A DNA stretch of 64,000 nt from Pseudomonadota bacterium (lineage in GTDB: Bacteria > Pseudomonadota > Alphaproteobacteria > Caulobacterales > Aquidulcibacteraceae): contig JAIUOD010000001.1 in the NCBI GenBank assembly GCA_020161405.1, positions 682,001 to 746,000 of the forward strand. Reading direction: 5' to 3'. Both the position numbers and the translations under genes were made by a program. This document shows, in pieces, positions 28,314 to 36,976 of this stretch. The first letter of the stretch is position 1. Each line of letters begins with the position of its first letter. The notes under the pieces were generated by a model. The model was given only the letters and a program-made list of their open reading frames with translations. It did not search any database and was not told where the DNA came from.

Positions 28314-29495
28314 ATGAATAAAATTGTCATATGTGGGATTTTTGGATTTCTCTTTTATTCCTCAGCCCAAACCATTGCAGCGCCACAAAATGAAGATGAA
28401 CTAATTTCCTATTATAAAAACACTTGTGAAAAAACCGGCAATGATATTTGGGGTAAATCGCTTTGTTCAAAAGTTGTTATTGTCAATAAATCTAGTGATG
28501 AAGTTTATAAATCGCATCCAAATGATGCACCATTGCCGCCAGTTCGTGCAAATACTTCTTTTGATTGGAATGGTGAAAAATGGCTTATGGTTCTTGCGCC
28601 TTTGCCGACAGATATTACCAAACAGCGCGCACTTATTTTTCACGAAGCATGGCACACCAAGCAAAAAGAGCTTGGCTTTACTGACAATATAGTTGAATTG
28701 CCATCACATTTTGATGAAATAATGGGGCATTACTATCTATTTTTGGAGTGGCGCGCCTTACTAAAGGCTTTAGAGACTAAAGGGCGTGCGCACGAATTGG
28801 CCATTGCAAATGCATTATGGGCACGCAAAATGCGTTTTGATAAATTTAAAAACGCACAAAAAACTGAAACCGCCCTTATGCTACATGAAGGCTTGGCGGA
28901 ATATACAGGCATTAAATCGCAATCTGAAGATGGCAAAAAAATCTTGATTGATAATCTTAAAAATGCCGAAAATACAAAAGGTTTGGCGCGATCTTTTGCC
29001 TATATAAGCGGCCCGGCTTATGGTATTTTGCTTGATGATTATGATAAAGAATGGACAAAAAAACTTAGGCCGCAAACGGATTTTATCGAATATTTTCCTA
29101 TAAAGCCAAAGGCAATTAAAAATAACCAATATTCGGCAAAGCAATTATTAAATCAAATCACAGGTGAATTTGCGGCAAATAAAGCCAAAAAAGATAATAT
29201 AATAAATTCACTTATGCCGCAAAATGCGCTTGAAATACCCTTAATCCAAATGAATATGGATTTTGACCCTAATAAAGTAATTGTAGACGAAAAACTTGGC
29301 ACAATTTATCAAAAAATCACAATTAGGGATTTGTGGGGAAGTATTGAAGTTGATAATGGCGCGCTTCTTATTTCCAAAGATTATTCAAAAATTTATGTGC
29401 CTTGGCCTTTGCCAAAGGAAATAAAACTTAATCTTAAAAACTATGAAATTATTGAAAATAATGGCAAGAAAGTTGTTGTAAAATCTTCAAATTAA
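28314..29495 (+). CDS. Secreted HEXXH-motif protein, putative zinc metallopeptidase
   Basis: 393 residues. A signal peptide (IVICGIFGFLFYSSAQTIAA) ends near residue 23. The metallopeptidase signature is HEAWH (H110, E111, H114) in LIFHEAWHTKQ, and a likely third ligand Glu lies about 80 residues later in MLHEGLAEYTG (E192 or E196), followed by Tyr. This arrangement is that of a gluzincin-like protease acting in the periplasm or outside. I do not recognise a named family. Two cysteines (residues 38 and 51) may form a disulfide. The start has only a weak GGG ribosome site. Confidence 0.6.
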   Translation: MNKIVICGIFGFLFYSSAQTIAAPQNEDELISYYKNTCEKTGNDIWGKSLCSKVVIVNKSSDEVYKSHPNDAPLPPVRANTSFDWNGEKWLMVLAPLPTDITKQRALIFHEAWHTKQKELGFTDNIVELPSHFDEIMGHYYLFLEWRALLKALETKGRAHELAIANALWARKMRFDKFKNAQKTETALMLHEGLAEYTGIKSQSEDGKKILIDNLKNAENTKGLARSFAYISGPAYGILLDDYDKEWTKKLRPQTDFIEYFPIKPKAIKNNQYSAKQLLNQITGEFAANKAKKDNIINSLMPQNALEIPLIQMNMDFDPNKVIVDEKLGTIYQKITIRDLWGSIEVDNGALLISKDYSKIYVPWPLPKEIKLNLKNYEIIENNGKKVVVKSSN

Positions 29496-29932
29496 AGACT
29501 CATTTTATAAACAATAAATTCAGATGGCCCCGCCATTTTTTCATATAATATTTGCGCGCGTTCATTGGTTTTTTGGGTTTGCCAATAAACATGACGTAAA
29601 TCACTTTCACGCGCAAAATCAGCCACCGCATTTATAAGCGCGCGCCCCACGCCACCGCCGCGAACATTGGGACCGACAAACAAATCCTCAAGATAGCAAA
29701 CATCATTAACCGACCATGTACCACGATGAACAATATAATGCACAAGCCCAATCGCTATATCCCCATCAAACGCCAAAAACCCACCCATATTTTTTTCGGC
29801 GGGGTCGCAAAGGCGATTGAAAACAATATCAGTGACTTCTGGCGCAAGACTTGATTTATAAAATTCAAGATAGCCATTCCAAAGTGGGAGCCATTGATTA
29901 TAGTTGGAATTATTAAGCGGTGTTACTATCAT
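29492..29932 (-). CDS. GNAT family N-acetyltransferase
   Basis: 146 residues, a single complete GNAT domain. Strand 4 and the acetyl-CoA loop read CYLEDLFVGPNVRGGGVGRALI, with the RGGGVG loop; the C-terminal motif is TNERAQILYEKM. It is unrelated at sequence level to the GNAT fragment at the left edge. Substrate unknown. The gene converges on the HEXXH gene with a shared TTAA and is divergent from the DUF4145 gene. Confidence 0.9.
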   Translation of the reverse strand: MIVTPLNNSNYNQWLPLWNGYLEFYKSSLAPEVTDIVFNRLCDPAEKNMGGFLAFDGDIAIGLVHYIVHRGTWSVNDVCYLEDLFVGPNVRGGGVGRALINAVADFARESDLRHVYWQTQKTNERAQILYEKMAGPSEFIVYKMSL

Positions 29933-29975
29933 TAATTAAGTGACTTATTTTGGAAGTAAGTATATTAATACTATA

Positions 29976-30004
29976 TTGATTATAAACCAACACAAATATA
30001 ATAT
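29976..30004 (+). promoter_or_regulatory. Candidate sigma-70 promoter for the DUF4145 gene
   Basis: TTGATT (29976-29981), a 17-base spacer and TAATAT (29999-30004), 41 bases before the ATG at 30045, in a very AT-rich divergent region. Confidence 0.35.
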
Positions 30005-30044
30005 ACAGTTTTTATTATAACGACATATACTATTAATATTTAAA

Positions 30045-30731
30045 ATGACAAAAATTAAGGACTATTGCTATAATTGTAGCAGGGATACAAATTGTTCCGT
30101 GCTTGCTAAAGAAAAAAATAGCATCCGTAACTATTCGAGCGGAGTTGAAAGTTATGATTTATTGTCGATACTTAGATGTGATGGTTGCGACACACTCTTT
30201 GTGAGGCGAGACTTATATGATTCAACTGACATTGGAACTTCTGAAGATTATTTATTTTGGGATGCACAGACTTTTCATTGGCCTAGTAATCCGAAATTTA
30301 ATTTTAATGAAGAACATTTTTTACTAGCGCCAAAAGACGATGAAAATTTAAACAAAATTAAATCAATAATGCAACAAGTATGCATAGCAATTAGTAATGA
30401 AATACACACTCTAGCTGCAATTGGAATAAGGGCTATTGTAGAAGCTACTTATGATGCATTAAACCTAGGAAACCTAAGAAACCTAGAAAAAAAGATTGAT
30501 GCCTTAGGAGAGGCTGGCTTAATAACAAAAATAGAACGGGAAACATTGCATTTGTTGCGATTGGTGGGTAACAGCGCCGCTCACGAGGTTTGGACACCAA
30601 GTTATCAAGATATTACCAATCTTTATAAAGTCGCTCAAAGATTAGTCGAAAAATCTTTGCTAGATAAATTCATTCAAATTAATCTTGCTGAGAAGGCAAA
30701 GTTAGCAGCAGACAGAATTGGCAAAAAATAA
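30045..30731 (+). CDS. DUF4145 domain-containing protein
   Basis: 228 residues. Two CxxC-type pairs near the N-terminus (CYNC and CDGC) suggest a small zinc ribbon. The C-terminal half has the DUF4145 core, IEATYDAL-like RAIVEATYDALN, a Lys-rich linker, then LRLVGNSAAHEVWTPS with the conserved G-N-x-A-A-H. DUF4145 domains occur alone or fused to restriction endonucleases and other defence proteins; here it is alone, with no methylase or nuclease nearby. The codon usage and AT-rich flanks look different from its neighbours, so recent acquisition is possible. Confidence 0.78.
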   Translation: MTKIKDYCYNCSRDTNCSVLAKEKNSIRNYSSGVESYDLLSILRCDGCDTLFVRRDLYDSTDIGTSEDYLFWDAQTFHWPSNPKFNFNEEHFLLAPKDDENLNKIKSIMQQVCIAISNEIHTLAAIGIRAIVEATYDALNLGNLRNLEKKIDALGEAGLITKIERETLHLLRLVGNSAAHEVWTPSYQDITNLYKVAQRLVEKSLLDKFIQINLAEKAKLAADRIGKK

Positions 30732-30779
30732 AACCCTATCCATCACTTATAATATTTGAATCATTAAGCAATAAAATGC

Positions 30780-30816
30780 AAGAAATATCTGAAAACCACG
30801 CTTTTCAGATATTTCT
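30780..30816. terminator. Hairpin terminator after the DUF4145 gene
   Basis: AGAAATATCTGAAAA (30781-30795) and TTTTCAGATATTTCT (30802-30816) form a perfect 15-bp stem with a six-base loop. A T-rich stretch follows on the plus strand and a mirror on the minus, so it can end transcription from either side. Confidence 0.7.
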
Positions 30817-30828
30817 TTCCGCTTGAAT

Positions 30829-30870
30829 CCAAATCGCTAAGTGAGGCCGAAGGCCGAGGGCGGCGATTTG
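30829..30870. repeat. GC-rich palindromic element between DUF4145 and pntB
   Basis: Outer arms CAAATCGC (30830-30837) and GCGATTTG (30863-30870) surround an inner GGCC-GAA-GGCC hairpin (30845-30855). The local base composition is much richer in G and C than the flanks. It ends three bases before the pntB stop codon and may be a mobile palindromic unit or the terminator of the pnt operon. Confidence 0.55.
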
Positions 30871-30873
30871 AGA

Positions 30874-32277
30874 CTAAATGCCTTTAACAATACTCTCCGT
30901 CACTTTCTTCGCATCGCCAAACAACATCATTGTATTCGGTCTAAAGAAAAGTTCGTTTTCAACACCTGCATAGCCTGAACCCATGCCGCGTTTGATGAAA
31001 AGCACGGTTTTGGCCTTGTCAACATCCAAAATTGGCATGCCGAAAATTGGGGATTGTGGGTCGGTTTTGGCTGCGGGGTTGGTTACGTCATTTGCGCCAA
31101 TTACGAATGCCACATCGGCCTGTCCAAATTCAGTATTAATGTCTTCAAGTTCGAAAACTTCATCATAAGGAACTTGTGCCTCTGCAAGCAATACGTTCAT
31201 ATGCCCTGGCATACGCCCTGCAACGGGGTGGATTGCGTATGAAACCTCAACCCCTTCGGCTTTTAACTTATCCGCCATTTCTTTTAGGGCATGTTGTGCC
31301 TGCGCAACTGCCATACCATAACCAGGTACGATAATGACTTTTTCGGCATTTTTCATAATGAAGGCGGCATCATCGGCGCTGCCTTGTTTTACTGGGCGGG
31401 CCTCTTTGGCGCCGCCTGCTGCGACTGCGCCGTCTGCGGCACCAAAACCACCAAGGATAACGCTTATAAAGCTACGATTCATGCCTTTACACATAATGTA
31501 CGAAAGAATTGCACCCGATGAACCAACCAATGCACCCGTAATAATAAGTGCATTATTTTCAAGCGTGAAGCCAAGTGCCGCCGCCGCCCATCCCGAATAG
31601 GAATTAAGCATTGAAACCACAACTGGCATATCCGCGCCACCGATTGGAATAATAAGGGTTACGCCCAATATAAGTGAGGCAATAACAATGCCCCAAAATG
31701 CCCAATGCGCATTACCATGGGTTGCAATCATCACACCAATAAGCGCAAAAACACCCAATAAAAGCGCAACATTCAATAAATGCCTCGCGGGTAAAATTAT
31801 TGGCGCGCCCGACATATTACCATTTAATTTGGCAAAGGCGATTAGAGAGCCAGTGAAAGTAATCGCCCCAATTGCCGTTCCCAAACCAATTTCAATGCAT
31901 GATGCAGTTTTTAAACCCAAATCAGTTGCTATATGAAATGCCTCTGGTGAATAAATTGCCGCCGCCGCAATTAAAACCGCCGCAAGACCAACAAGGGAGT
32001 GAAAGGCCGCAACCAATTGCGGCATTGATGTCATGGCGATTTTGCGCGCCAAATATGCGCCAATCCCGCCGCCAACCACTGTTCCCGCCAAAATAAGGCC
32101 AATATTTGCCCCATCAAGGTGAACCGATAAAAGCGTTGTGATAATGGCAATCGCCATACCAATCATGCCAAACATATTACCTTGGCGTGAAGTTGATGGG
32201 CTTGATAGACCACGAAGCGCAAGAATGAATAATACGCCCGATACAAGATAAAAAAGTGCCGCTAATGAAGGGTTCAT
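30874..32277 (-). CDS. pntB: NAD(P) transhydrogenase subunit beta
   Basis: 467 residues. The first about 270 residues contain seven or eight membrane helices; the C-terminal domain III binds NADP(H), with IIVPGYGMAVAQAQHA, HPVAGRMPGHMNVLLAEA and VIGANDVTNPAA. With PntAA and PntAB it couples proton entry to transfer of hydride from NADH to NADP+. The gene overlaps pntAB by four bases and is last in the operon. Confidence 0.96.
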   Translation of the reverse strand: MNPSLAALFYLVSGVLFILALRGLSSPSTSRQGNMFGMIGMAIAIITTLLSVHLDGANIGLILAGTVVGGGIGAYLARKIAMTSMPQLVAAFHSLVGLAAVLIAAAAIYSPEAFHIATDLGLKTASCIEIGLGTAIGAITFTGSLIAFAKLNGNMSGAPIILPARHLLNVALLLGVFALIGVMIATHGNAHWAFWGIVIASLILGVTLIIPIGGADMPVVVSMLNSYSGWAAAALGFTLENNALIITGALVGSSGAILSYIMCKGMNRSFISVILGGFGAADGAVAAGGAKEARPVKQGSADDAAFIMKNAEKVIIVPGYGMAVAQAQHALKEMADKLKAEGVEVSYAIHPVAGRMPGHMNVLLAEAQVPYDEVFELEDINTEFGQADVAFVIGANDVTNPAAKTDPQSPIFGMPILDVDKAKTVLFIKRGMGSGYAGVENELFFRPNTMMLFGDAKKVTESIVKGI

Positions 32278-32618
32278 TTTACACCCCCTTCAATTTTCGC
32301 TGGCTTTTCTTTTTTCTTATACATTGCAAGCATACGTTCGGTCACCAAAAAGCCGCCAAATATATTGACCGCCGCAAGGGCAACCGCGACCGCGCCCATA
32401 ATGCGCGATGTCCATGTTGCGCCATCAACAGTGCCGCCCATTCCAACAGCCGCCGCCGCAACCAATGCGCCAACAATAACCACCGAGGAAATCGCATTTG
32501 TTACCGCCATTAAAGGCGTATGAAGCGCAGGTGTTACCGACCAAACAACATAATAGCCAACGAAAATTGCAAGCACAAAAATTGCAAGCCTAAAAACAAT
32601 TGGATCAACCGCTTCCAT
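32274..32618 (-). CDS. pntAB: NAD(P) transhydrogenase subunit alpha, membrane part (alpha-2)
   Basis: 114 residues with three hydrophobic helices (about 8-28, 39-60 and 66-92), corresponding to the C-terminal membrane domain of E. coli PntA. Splitting of PntA into two polypeptides is usual in Alphaproteobacteria. The typical motif HTPLMAVTNAISSVV is present. It starts on the base directly after the pntAA stop codon and overlaps pntB by four bases. Confidence 0.95.
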   Translation of the reverse strand: MEAVDPIVFRLAIFVLAIFVGYYVVWSVTPALHTPLMAVTNAISSVVIVGALVAAAAVGMGGTVDGATWTSRIMGAVAVALAAVNIFGGFLVTERMLAMYKKKEKPAKIEGGVK

Positions 32619-33755
32619 TTATGCCCCCTGTAATGATGGATGAACAATCGCACCATCTTTTGTTAGTAACATGTCTTTTATAATATCATCGTCAAAATCA
32701 GGCGCGAAATTGGCGCTGTCTTTTGCTGTCAACAATGGCAATAAATTTAATAGGTTTTTGGCATAAAGCATTGATGCATCCGCCGCCAATGCCCCCGGAA
32801 GATTAGCACAACCAAGGATTTTCACCCCATTTTTGGTTTCAACAACTTCACCCGATTTTGAAAGCGGGCAATTTCCGCCTGCTTCTACTGCCATGTCGAT
32901 AATTACCGAACCTGCCTTCATACCTGCCACCATTTCTTCGGTGACCAAAATTGGCGCCGCGCGCCCAGGGATTAGGGCGGTGGTGATTACAATATCTTGC
33001 TTGGCAATGTGATCTTTTACCAATTCGGCCTGTTTTGCCTGATATTCCGCGCTCATAGGTTTTGCATAGCCTGCGGCGGTTTCGGCGGCTTTGAATTCTT
33101 CATCCTCAACAGCCACAAATTTTGCGCCAAGTGATTGCACTTGTTCCTTGGTTGCAGGGCGAACATCGGTTGCCGTAACAATTGCGCCCAAGCGGCGCGC
33201 CGTTGCGATTGCCTGTAAGCCTGCAACCCCAACACCCATTATGAATGCTTTAGCGGCTGCCACGGTTCCCGCCGCAGTCATCATCATTGGGAAAGAGCGA
33301 CCATAAAGATTTGCGGCCTCAATAACCGAACGATAACCCGCCAAATTGGCCTGTGAAGATAAGGCATCCATGCTTTGGGCGCGGGTGATTCGCGGGGTAA
33401 ATTCGGTTGAAAAAGCCAAGACGCCTGCTTTCGCACAATCCTCAATCAATTTTTTATCCGACGCGGGGGCAAAAAAAGCGACAATTCCGGCGCCTTTTTC
33501 AACTAATTTTAGTTCACCATCAGTTGGGCGACGCACTTTTAATAAAAGATTTGCCCCCTTTAATGCCGATTTATTGTCTTTTGCGATAGTTGCACCAGAT
33601 TGAACAAACATGTCATCAGAAACCGATGCACCAATTCCCGCACCTTTTTCAATAATAACCTCATGCCCCAATGCTACGATTTTTTTTACAGTATCTGGCG
33701 ATGCGGCAACACGGTTTTCATTGTCTCTAATTTCTTTGAGAATTGCGATTTTCAA
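32619..33755 (-). CDS. pntAA: NAD(P) transhydrogenase subunit alpha, NAD-binding part (alpha-1)
   Basis: 378 residues. It is the soluble domain I that binds NAD(H). Signature stretches are ILKEIRDNENRVAASPDTV at the start and MGVGVAGLQAIATARRLGA (dinucleotide fold) in the middle. The start is taken as the TTG at 33755, with GGGGGGA about 8 bases upstream; the product then begins KIAILKEIRDNE as in homologues. Extending to 33845 would add a hydrophobic stretch not found in the family. It is the first gene of the pnt operon. Confidence 0.93.
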   Translation of the reverse strand: MKIAILKEIRDNENRVAASPDTVKKIVALGHEVIIEKGAGIGASVSDDMFVQSGATIAKDNKSALKGANLLLKVRRPTDGELKLVEKGAGIVAFFAPASDKKLIEDCAKAGVLAFSTEFTPRITRAQSMDALSSQANLAGYRSVIEAANLYGRSFPMMMTAAGTVAAAKAFIMGVGVAGLQAIATARRLGAIVTATDVRPATKEQVQSLGAKFVAVEDEEFKAAETAAGYAKPMSAEYQAKQAELVKDHIAKQDIVITTALIPGRAAPILVTEEMVAGMKAGSVIIDMAVEAGGNCPLSKSGEVVETKNGVKILGCANLPGALAADASMLYAKNLLNLLPLLTAKDSANFAPDFDDDIIKDMLLTKDGAIVHPSLQGA

Positions 33756-33887
33756 AGCACTTTCCCCCCTTTTTTGGAATATTAATACAAGAAGCGTGAC
33801 TAATCGCAAGAAAAAAGAAAAATTTTGCTGCGGCAAATGTATCAATAACGCGAAAATAGAAATTTAAAAAAATTTTGCACACGGGGG

Positions 33888-33929
33888 TTGACATCCATAG
33901 TGTATTGGTTTACTAACACACTATGGATG
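33888..33929 (+). promoter_or_regulatory. Candidate promoter overlaid by a long inverted repeat
   Basis: TTGACA (33888-33893), a 17-base spacer and TACTAA (33911-33916) form a near-consensus promoter. A perfect 12-bp inverted repeat, CATCCATAGTGT (33892-33903) and ACACTATGGATG (33918-33929), covers both the -35 end and the expected start point, as expected of a repressor operator. The 37-codon gene begins at 33966 behind an AGGAGA ribosome site. Confidence 0.6.
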
Positions 33930-33965
33930 CATTACACGGCATCAAAATTTATTTAGGAGATTAAA

Positions 33966-34079
33966 ATGCAAAATACATATTCAAACACTTCACGCCTAAT
34001 CGGTTTCATTTTGGCAAGCCTTATTACATTGGCATATATTATCCCAATGCTTGAACTTGCGGCAAAAATGGTTGCTTAA
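33966..34079 (+). CDS. Small single-span membrane peptide (37 residues), hypothetical
   Basis: ATG at 33966 to TAA at 34079, with AGGAGA seven bases before the start. The product has a polar beginning (QNTYSNTSR), one hydrophobic helix (LIGFILASLITLAYIIPML) and a short charged tail. It is too short to match a family by eye. The strong ribosome site and the palindromic promoter directly upstream make it likely to be a real, regulated gene. It lies between the divergent pnt operon and the convergent GabD-like gene. A stress-induced or regulatory membrane peptide is possible; nothing in the sequence shows which. Confidence 0.6.
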   Translation: MQNTYSNTSRLIGFILASLITLAYIIPMLELAAKMVA

Positions 34080-34092
34080 TGAATTGTGGTAT

Positions 34093-34113
34093 GGTCGCGC
34101 AAAATGCGCGGCC
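34093..34113. terminator. Short hairpin between the small peptide gene and the GabD-like gene
   Basis: GGTCGCGCA (34093-34101), loop AAA, TGCGCGGCC (34105-34113): a 9-bp stem with one G-U pair. No clear T-run follows, so termination is only probable. Confidence 0.4.
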
Positions 34114-34121
34114 ACCGCCCC

Positions 34122-35567
34122 CTATTTTAAATCAAGATAAATATACTTCATTTCGGTATATTCTTCTATGCCATGATGGCTACCTTCGCGTCCAAGGCCT
34201 GATTGTTTGATACCGCCAAATGGCGCGACCTCATTAGATATTAGGCCAGAATTTACGCCGACAATTCCCGCCTCCAAACTCTCTGCTACGCGGAAAGCGC
34301 GGCCTAAATCACGTGCGTAAAAATAGCTTGCAAGGCCAAATTCGGTATCATTTGCCATTGCAATGCCTTCTTCTTCGGTTTCAAATTTAAAGATTGGGCA
34401 TAGAGGTCCAAAAGTTTCCTCTTGCGAAACGTGCATTTGATTGTTAGCGCCGATTAAAAGGGTTGGTTCAAAGAAATTGCCACCTAATTCATGTGGTTTG
34501 CCACCAAGAATGACTTTTGCGCCTTTTGATTTGGCATCTTCAATATGTTCCATGACTTTGGCTTTGGCTTTGGCATCAATTAATGGGCCTTGGGTTGCGC
34601 CATCTTCAAGGCCATTAGCAACTTTTAGGCCAGCGATTTTTACCTTTAATTTTTCGACAAATTCATCATGAATTTTTGCCTGAACCAAAATTCGATTTGC
34701 ACAAACGCAGGTTTGACCAGTATTGCGGAATTTCGATGCCATAACGCCATCTACGGCTGCGTCTAAATCTGCATCATCAAACACCAAGAATGCCGCATTT
34801 CCACCAAGTTCAAGTGCAAGTTTTTTTACCGTGTCCGAACATTGGCGCATCAAAAGCCGCCCAATTTCAGTTGAACCAGTAAAAGATAGGCCGCGAACAA
34901 TCGGGCTTTGGCATAAAACACCACCAATTTCAGAGGCTTTACCACAGATTATATTAATCACACCCTTTGGAATGCCAGCCCTTATTGCAAGTTCACCCAA
35001 TGCAAGGGCGGTTAAAGGTGTTTCACCCGCAGGTTTACAAACCACTGTGCAACCTGATGCCAAAGCAGGGCCAAGTTTGCGCGTTATCATTGCCGCAGGG
35101 AAATTCCACGGTGTAATCGCAGCAACAACGCCAAGAGGTTGTTTGATAACCATTATTCTCGCATCTTTATTGGGCGCAGGAATGGTTTCGCCATAAATTC
35201 TTTTGGCTTCTTCGGCAAAAAATTCAATAAAGCTGGCGGCATAAGCGATTTCGCCTTTGGCCTCAGCAAGAGGTTTTCCTTGTTCAGATGTAAGGATTAA
35301 TGCCAAATCATCTTGATTTGCCATGATAAGATTAAACCAATTACGCAAAAATATTGATCGCTCTTTACCAGATAATTTGCCCCATGTTTGAAGCGCGGCA
35401 TTTGCAGCATCAATTGCATGTTGGGTTTCTTTTGCGCCAAATTCAGGTACTTTTGCAATCACTTCATCATTTGCGGGATTTGTAACATCATGTGTTTCAT
35501 CGCCAATCCATTGCCCATCAATAAGGCATTGGGTTTTAAGAAGGCTTGGGTCTTTTAAGTTTATCAT
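34122..35567 (-). CDS. gabD: NAD(P)-dependent succinate-semialdehyde dehydrogenase (GabD-like)
   Basis: 481 residues. The enzyme oxidises succinate semialdehyde to succinate, the last step of GABA degradation. The catalytic Glu is in LELGGNAAF and the Cys in GQTCVCANRI, where the double Cys pattern is typical of GabD. TPWNFPAAMITRK and GIKQSGLGREGSHHG agree with the same group. The gene overlaps the FAD oxidase upstream by four bases, so they form an operon; the combination supports a role in putrescine or GABA breakdown, although related semialdehydes such as glutarate semialdehyde cannot be excluded. Confidence 0.9.
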   Translation of the reverse strand: MINLKDPSLLKTQCLIDGQWIGDETHDVTNPANDEVIAKVPEFGAKETQHAIDAANAALQTWGKLSGKERSIFLRNWFNLIMANQDDLALILTSEQGKPLAEAKGEIAYAASFIEFFAEEAKRIYGETIPAPNKDARIMVIKQPLGVVAAITPWNFPAAMITRKLGPALASGCTVVCKPAGETPLTALALGELAIRAGIPKGVINIICGKASEIGGVLCQSPIVRGLSFTGSTEIGRLLMRQCSDTVKKLALELGGNAAFLVFDDADLDAAVDGVMASKFRNTGQTCVCANRILVQAKIHDEFVEKLKVKIAGLKVANGLEDGATQGPLIDAKAKAKVMEHIEDAKSKGAKVILGGKPHELGGNFFEPTLLIGANNQMHVSQEETFGPLCPIFKFETEEEGIAMANDTEFGLASYFYARDLGRAFRVAESLEAGIVGVNSGLISNEVAPFGGIKQSGLGREGSHHGIEEYTEMKYIYLDLK

Positions 35568-36826
35568 GGTAATTTATCCAATATTGAATAATAAGACATT
35601 GCGGCAGTAAGAAGCGGAAAACGAAACATTCGCCCTCCTGGAAAATCTGGAACTGGCATTTTGGACAAAGTTTCAAACTTTTGCGCATCGCCCAAAATCA
35701 TTTGCCCCAAAATATCACCAAAAAAAGGCGCAAGCAAAACCCCCTGCCCTGAATAACCTGAGGCTGAATAAATCGCCTTACCAATTTTGCGAACAAACGG
35801 CAGGCGGGTTGGCGTTATGCCAAGTGCGCCGCCCCATGCGTGTTCAATTTTCACATTTTCCAATTGCGGATAGATTTTTAAAAGGTTTTTACGAACAAAA
35901 CCCGCAATATCTTTTGGCCAATTTGGTGTGTATTTTTCACCGCCCCCAAATAAAAGCCGATTATCAAATGTCTTTTGAAAATAATTTACAACGAATTTGG
36001 TATCCATCGCACCAATTGCATTTGGCATTAAATCAAAATCCAATTTTTCGGTGGCGATAACAAAACTTGAAATTGGTAAAACCTTGGCTTCGACTTCTTG
36101 ATTTATACTATGCAAATAACCATCACCACAAATAAGAAGGTTTTTTGCATTAATATGACCATTTTCGTGAATTATTTTTACGCCATTTGAATTTTCTTCA
36201 ATCGCAATTGCGCGGGTTTTTTCATAAATTATCGCGCCATTTTTAATCGCGGCATTTGCCATTCCATAAAGCAATTTAAGCGGATGTACGCGTCCTGCAC
36301 CTTTATCTAAAACGCCGCCTTTATAATCTTTGGTGCTTATTGCATGATTACATTCACTTTCATCCAAAATTTCCAAATCATTATATGAATATTCATTTTG
36401 AAGATGCGCCATATCGCTTTGCAGCCAATCAAACATTCTTTTATTATGCGCACAAAATAAAAGACCTTTTTCATAATCGGCATTAATTTGGTTTTCTGAT
36501 AAGATATTTTCTAAATTCTTTTTTGCGCCTTGTGAGATATCCCATAATTCATGGGCCTCAGATTTGCCCATTTTTTCTTCAAGCCATATTTGATCATGGC
36601 GATAACCTGAACATACGAGGCCGCCATTTCGCCCCGAAGCCCCGGCACCAATTTCATGTGCCTCAATTACAGCCACATTAACATTGTTTTTTACCAGTTT
36701 TAAAGCTGCGCCAATTCCAGTTAAACCACCGCCAATAATAGCAACATCAAAATCCTGCACATTTTTTGGCGCAATATTAATCGCAAAAGGCCGATTGACA
36801 CTTTTGTGATACCAAGAATTTGGCAA
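35564..36826 (-). CDS. FAD-dependent oxidoreductase (DAO family), gamma-glutamylputrescine oxidase-like
   Basis: 420 residues. The FAD loop is DVAIIGGGLTGIGAALKL near residue 30, followed by the DAO-family block GASGRNGGLVCSGYRHDQ; the C-terminal FAD segment has SASGYSGQGVLLAPFFGD. It oxidises a secondary or primary amine with release of hydrogen peroxide. Homology in the N-terminal block and co-transcription with a GabD-like gene point to PuuB-type oxidation of gamma-glutamylputrescine. No PuuA or PuuD gene is in the window. The divergent GntR gene is the probable regulator. Confidence 0.82.
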   Translation of the reverse strand: MPNSWYHKSVNRPFAINIAPKNVQDFDVAIIGGGLTGIGAALKLVKNNVNVAVIEAHEIGAGASGRNGGLVCSGYRHDQIWLEEKMGKSEAHELWDISQGAKKNLENILSENQINADYEKGLLFCAHNKRMFDWLQSDMAHLQNEYSYNDLEILDESECNHAISTKDYKGGVLDKGAGRVHPLKLLYGMANAAIKNGAIIYEKTRAIAIEENSNGVKIIHENGHINAKNLLICGDGYLHSINQEVEAKVLPISSFVIATEKLDFDLMPNAIGAMDTKFVVNYFQKTFDNRLLFGGGEKYTPNWPKDIAGFVRKNLLKIYPQLENVKIEHAWGGALGITPTRLPFVRKIGKAIYSASGYSGQGVLLAPFFGDILGQMILGDAQKFETLSKMPVPDFPGGRMFRFPLLTAAMSYYSILDKLP

Positions 36827-36939
36827 AATACTTGAAACTGGTGTTAAATGATTAGAAATTTTAAAACTCGCTATTGTATGATTTAAAAAGCATATTTAGT
36901 ATGAAATGAAAGAACTGGGATTTTTGTTATAACATTATA

Positions 36940-36954
36940 AATTGCTTTGCAATT
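36940..36954. promoter_or_regulatory. Probable GntR operator in the divergent region
   Basis: AATTGC-TTT-GCAATT is a perfect 6-bp inverted repeat with a 3-base centre, just after two copies of TTATAA (36927-36932, 36935-36940). It sits between the amine oxidase operon and the GntR gene, where an autoregulatory operator is expected. Confidence 0.5.
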
Positions 36955-36976
36955 CATAATTGGGCGGATTTGTATA

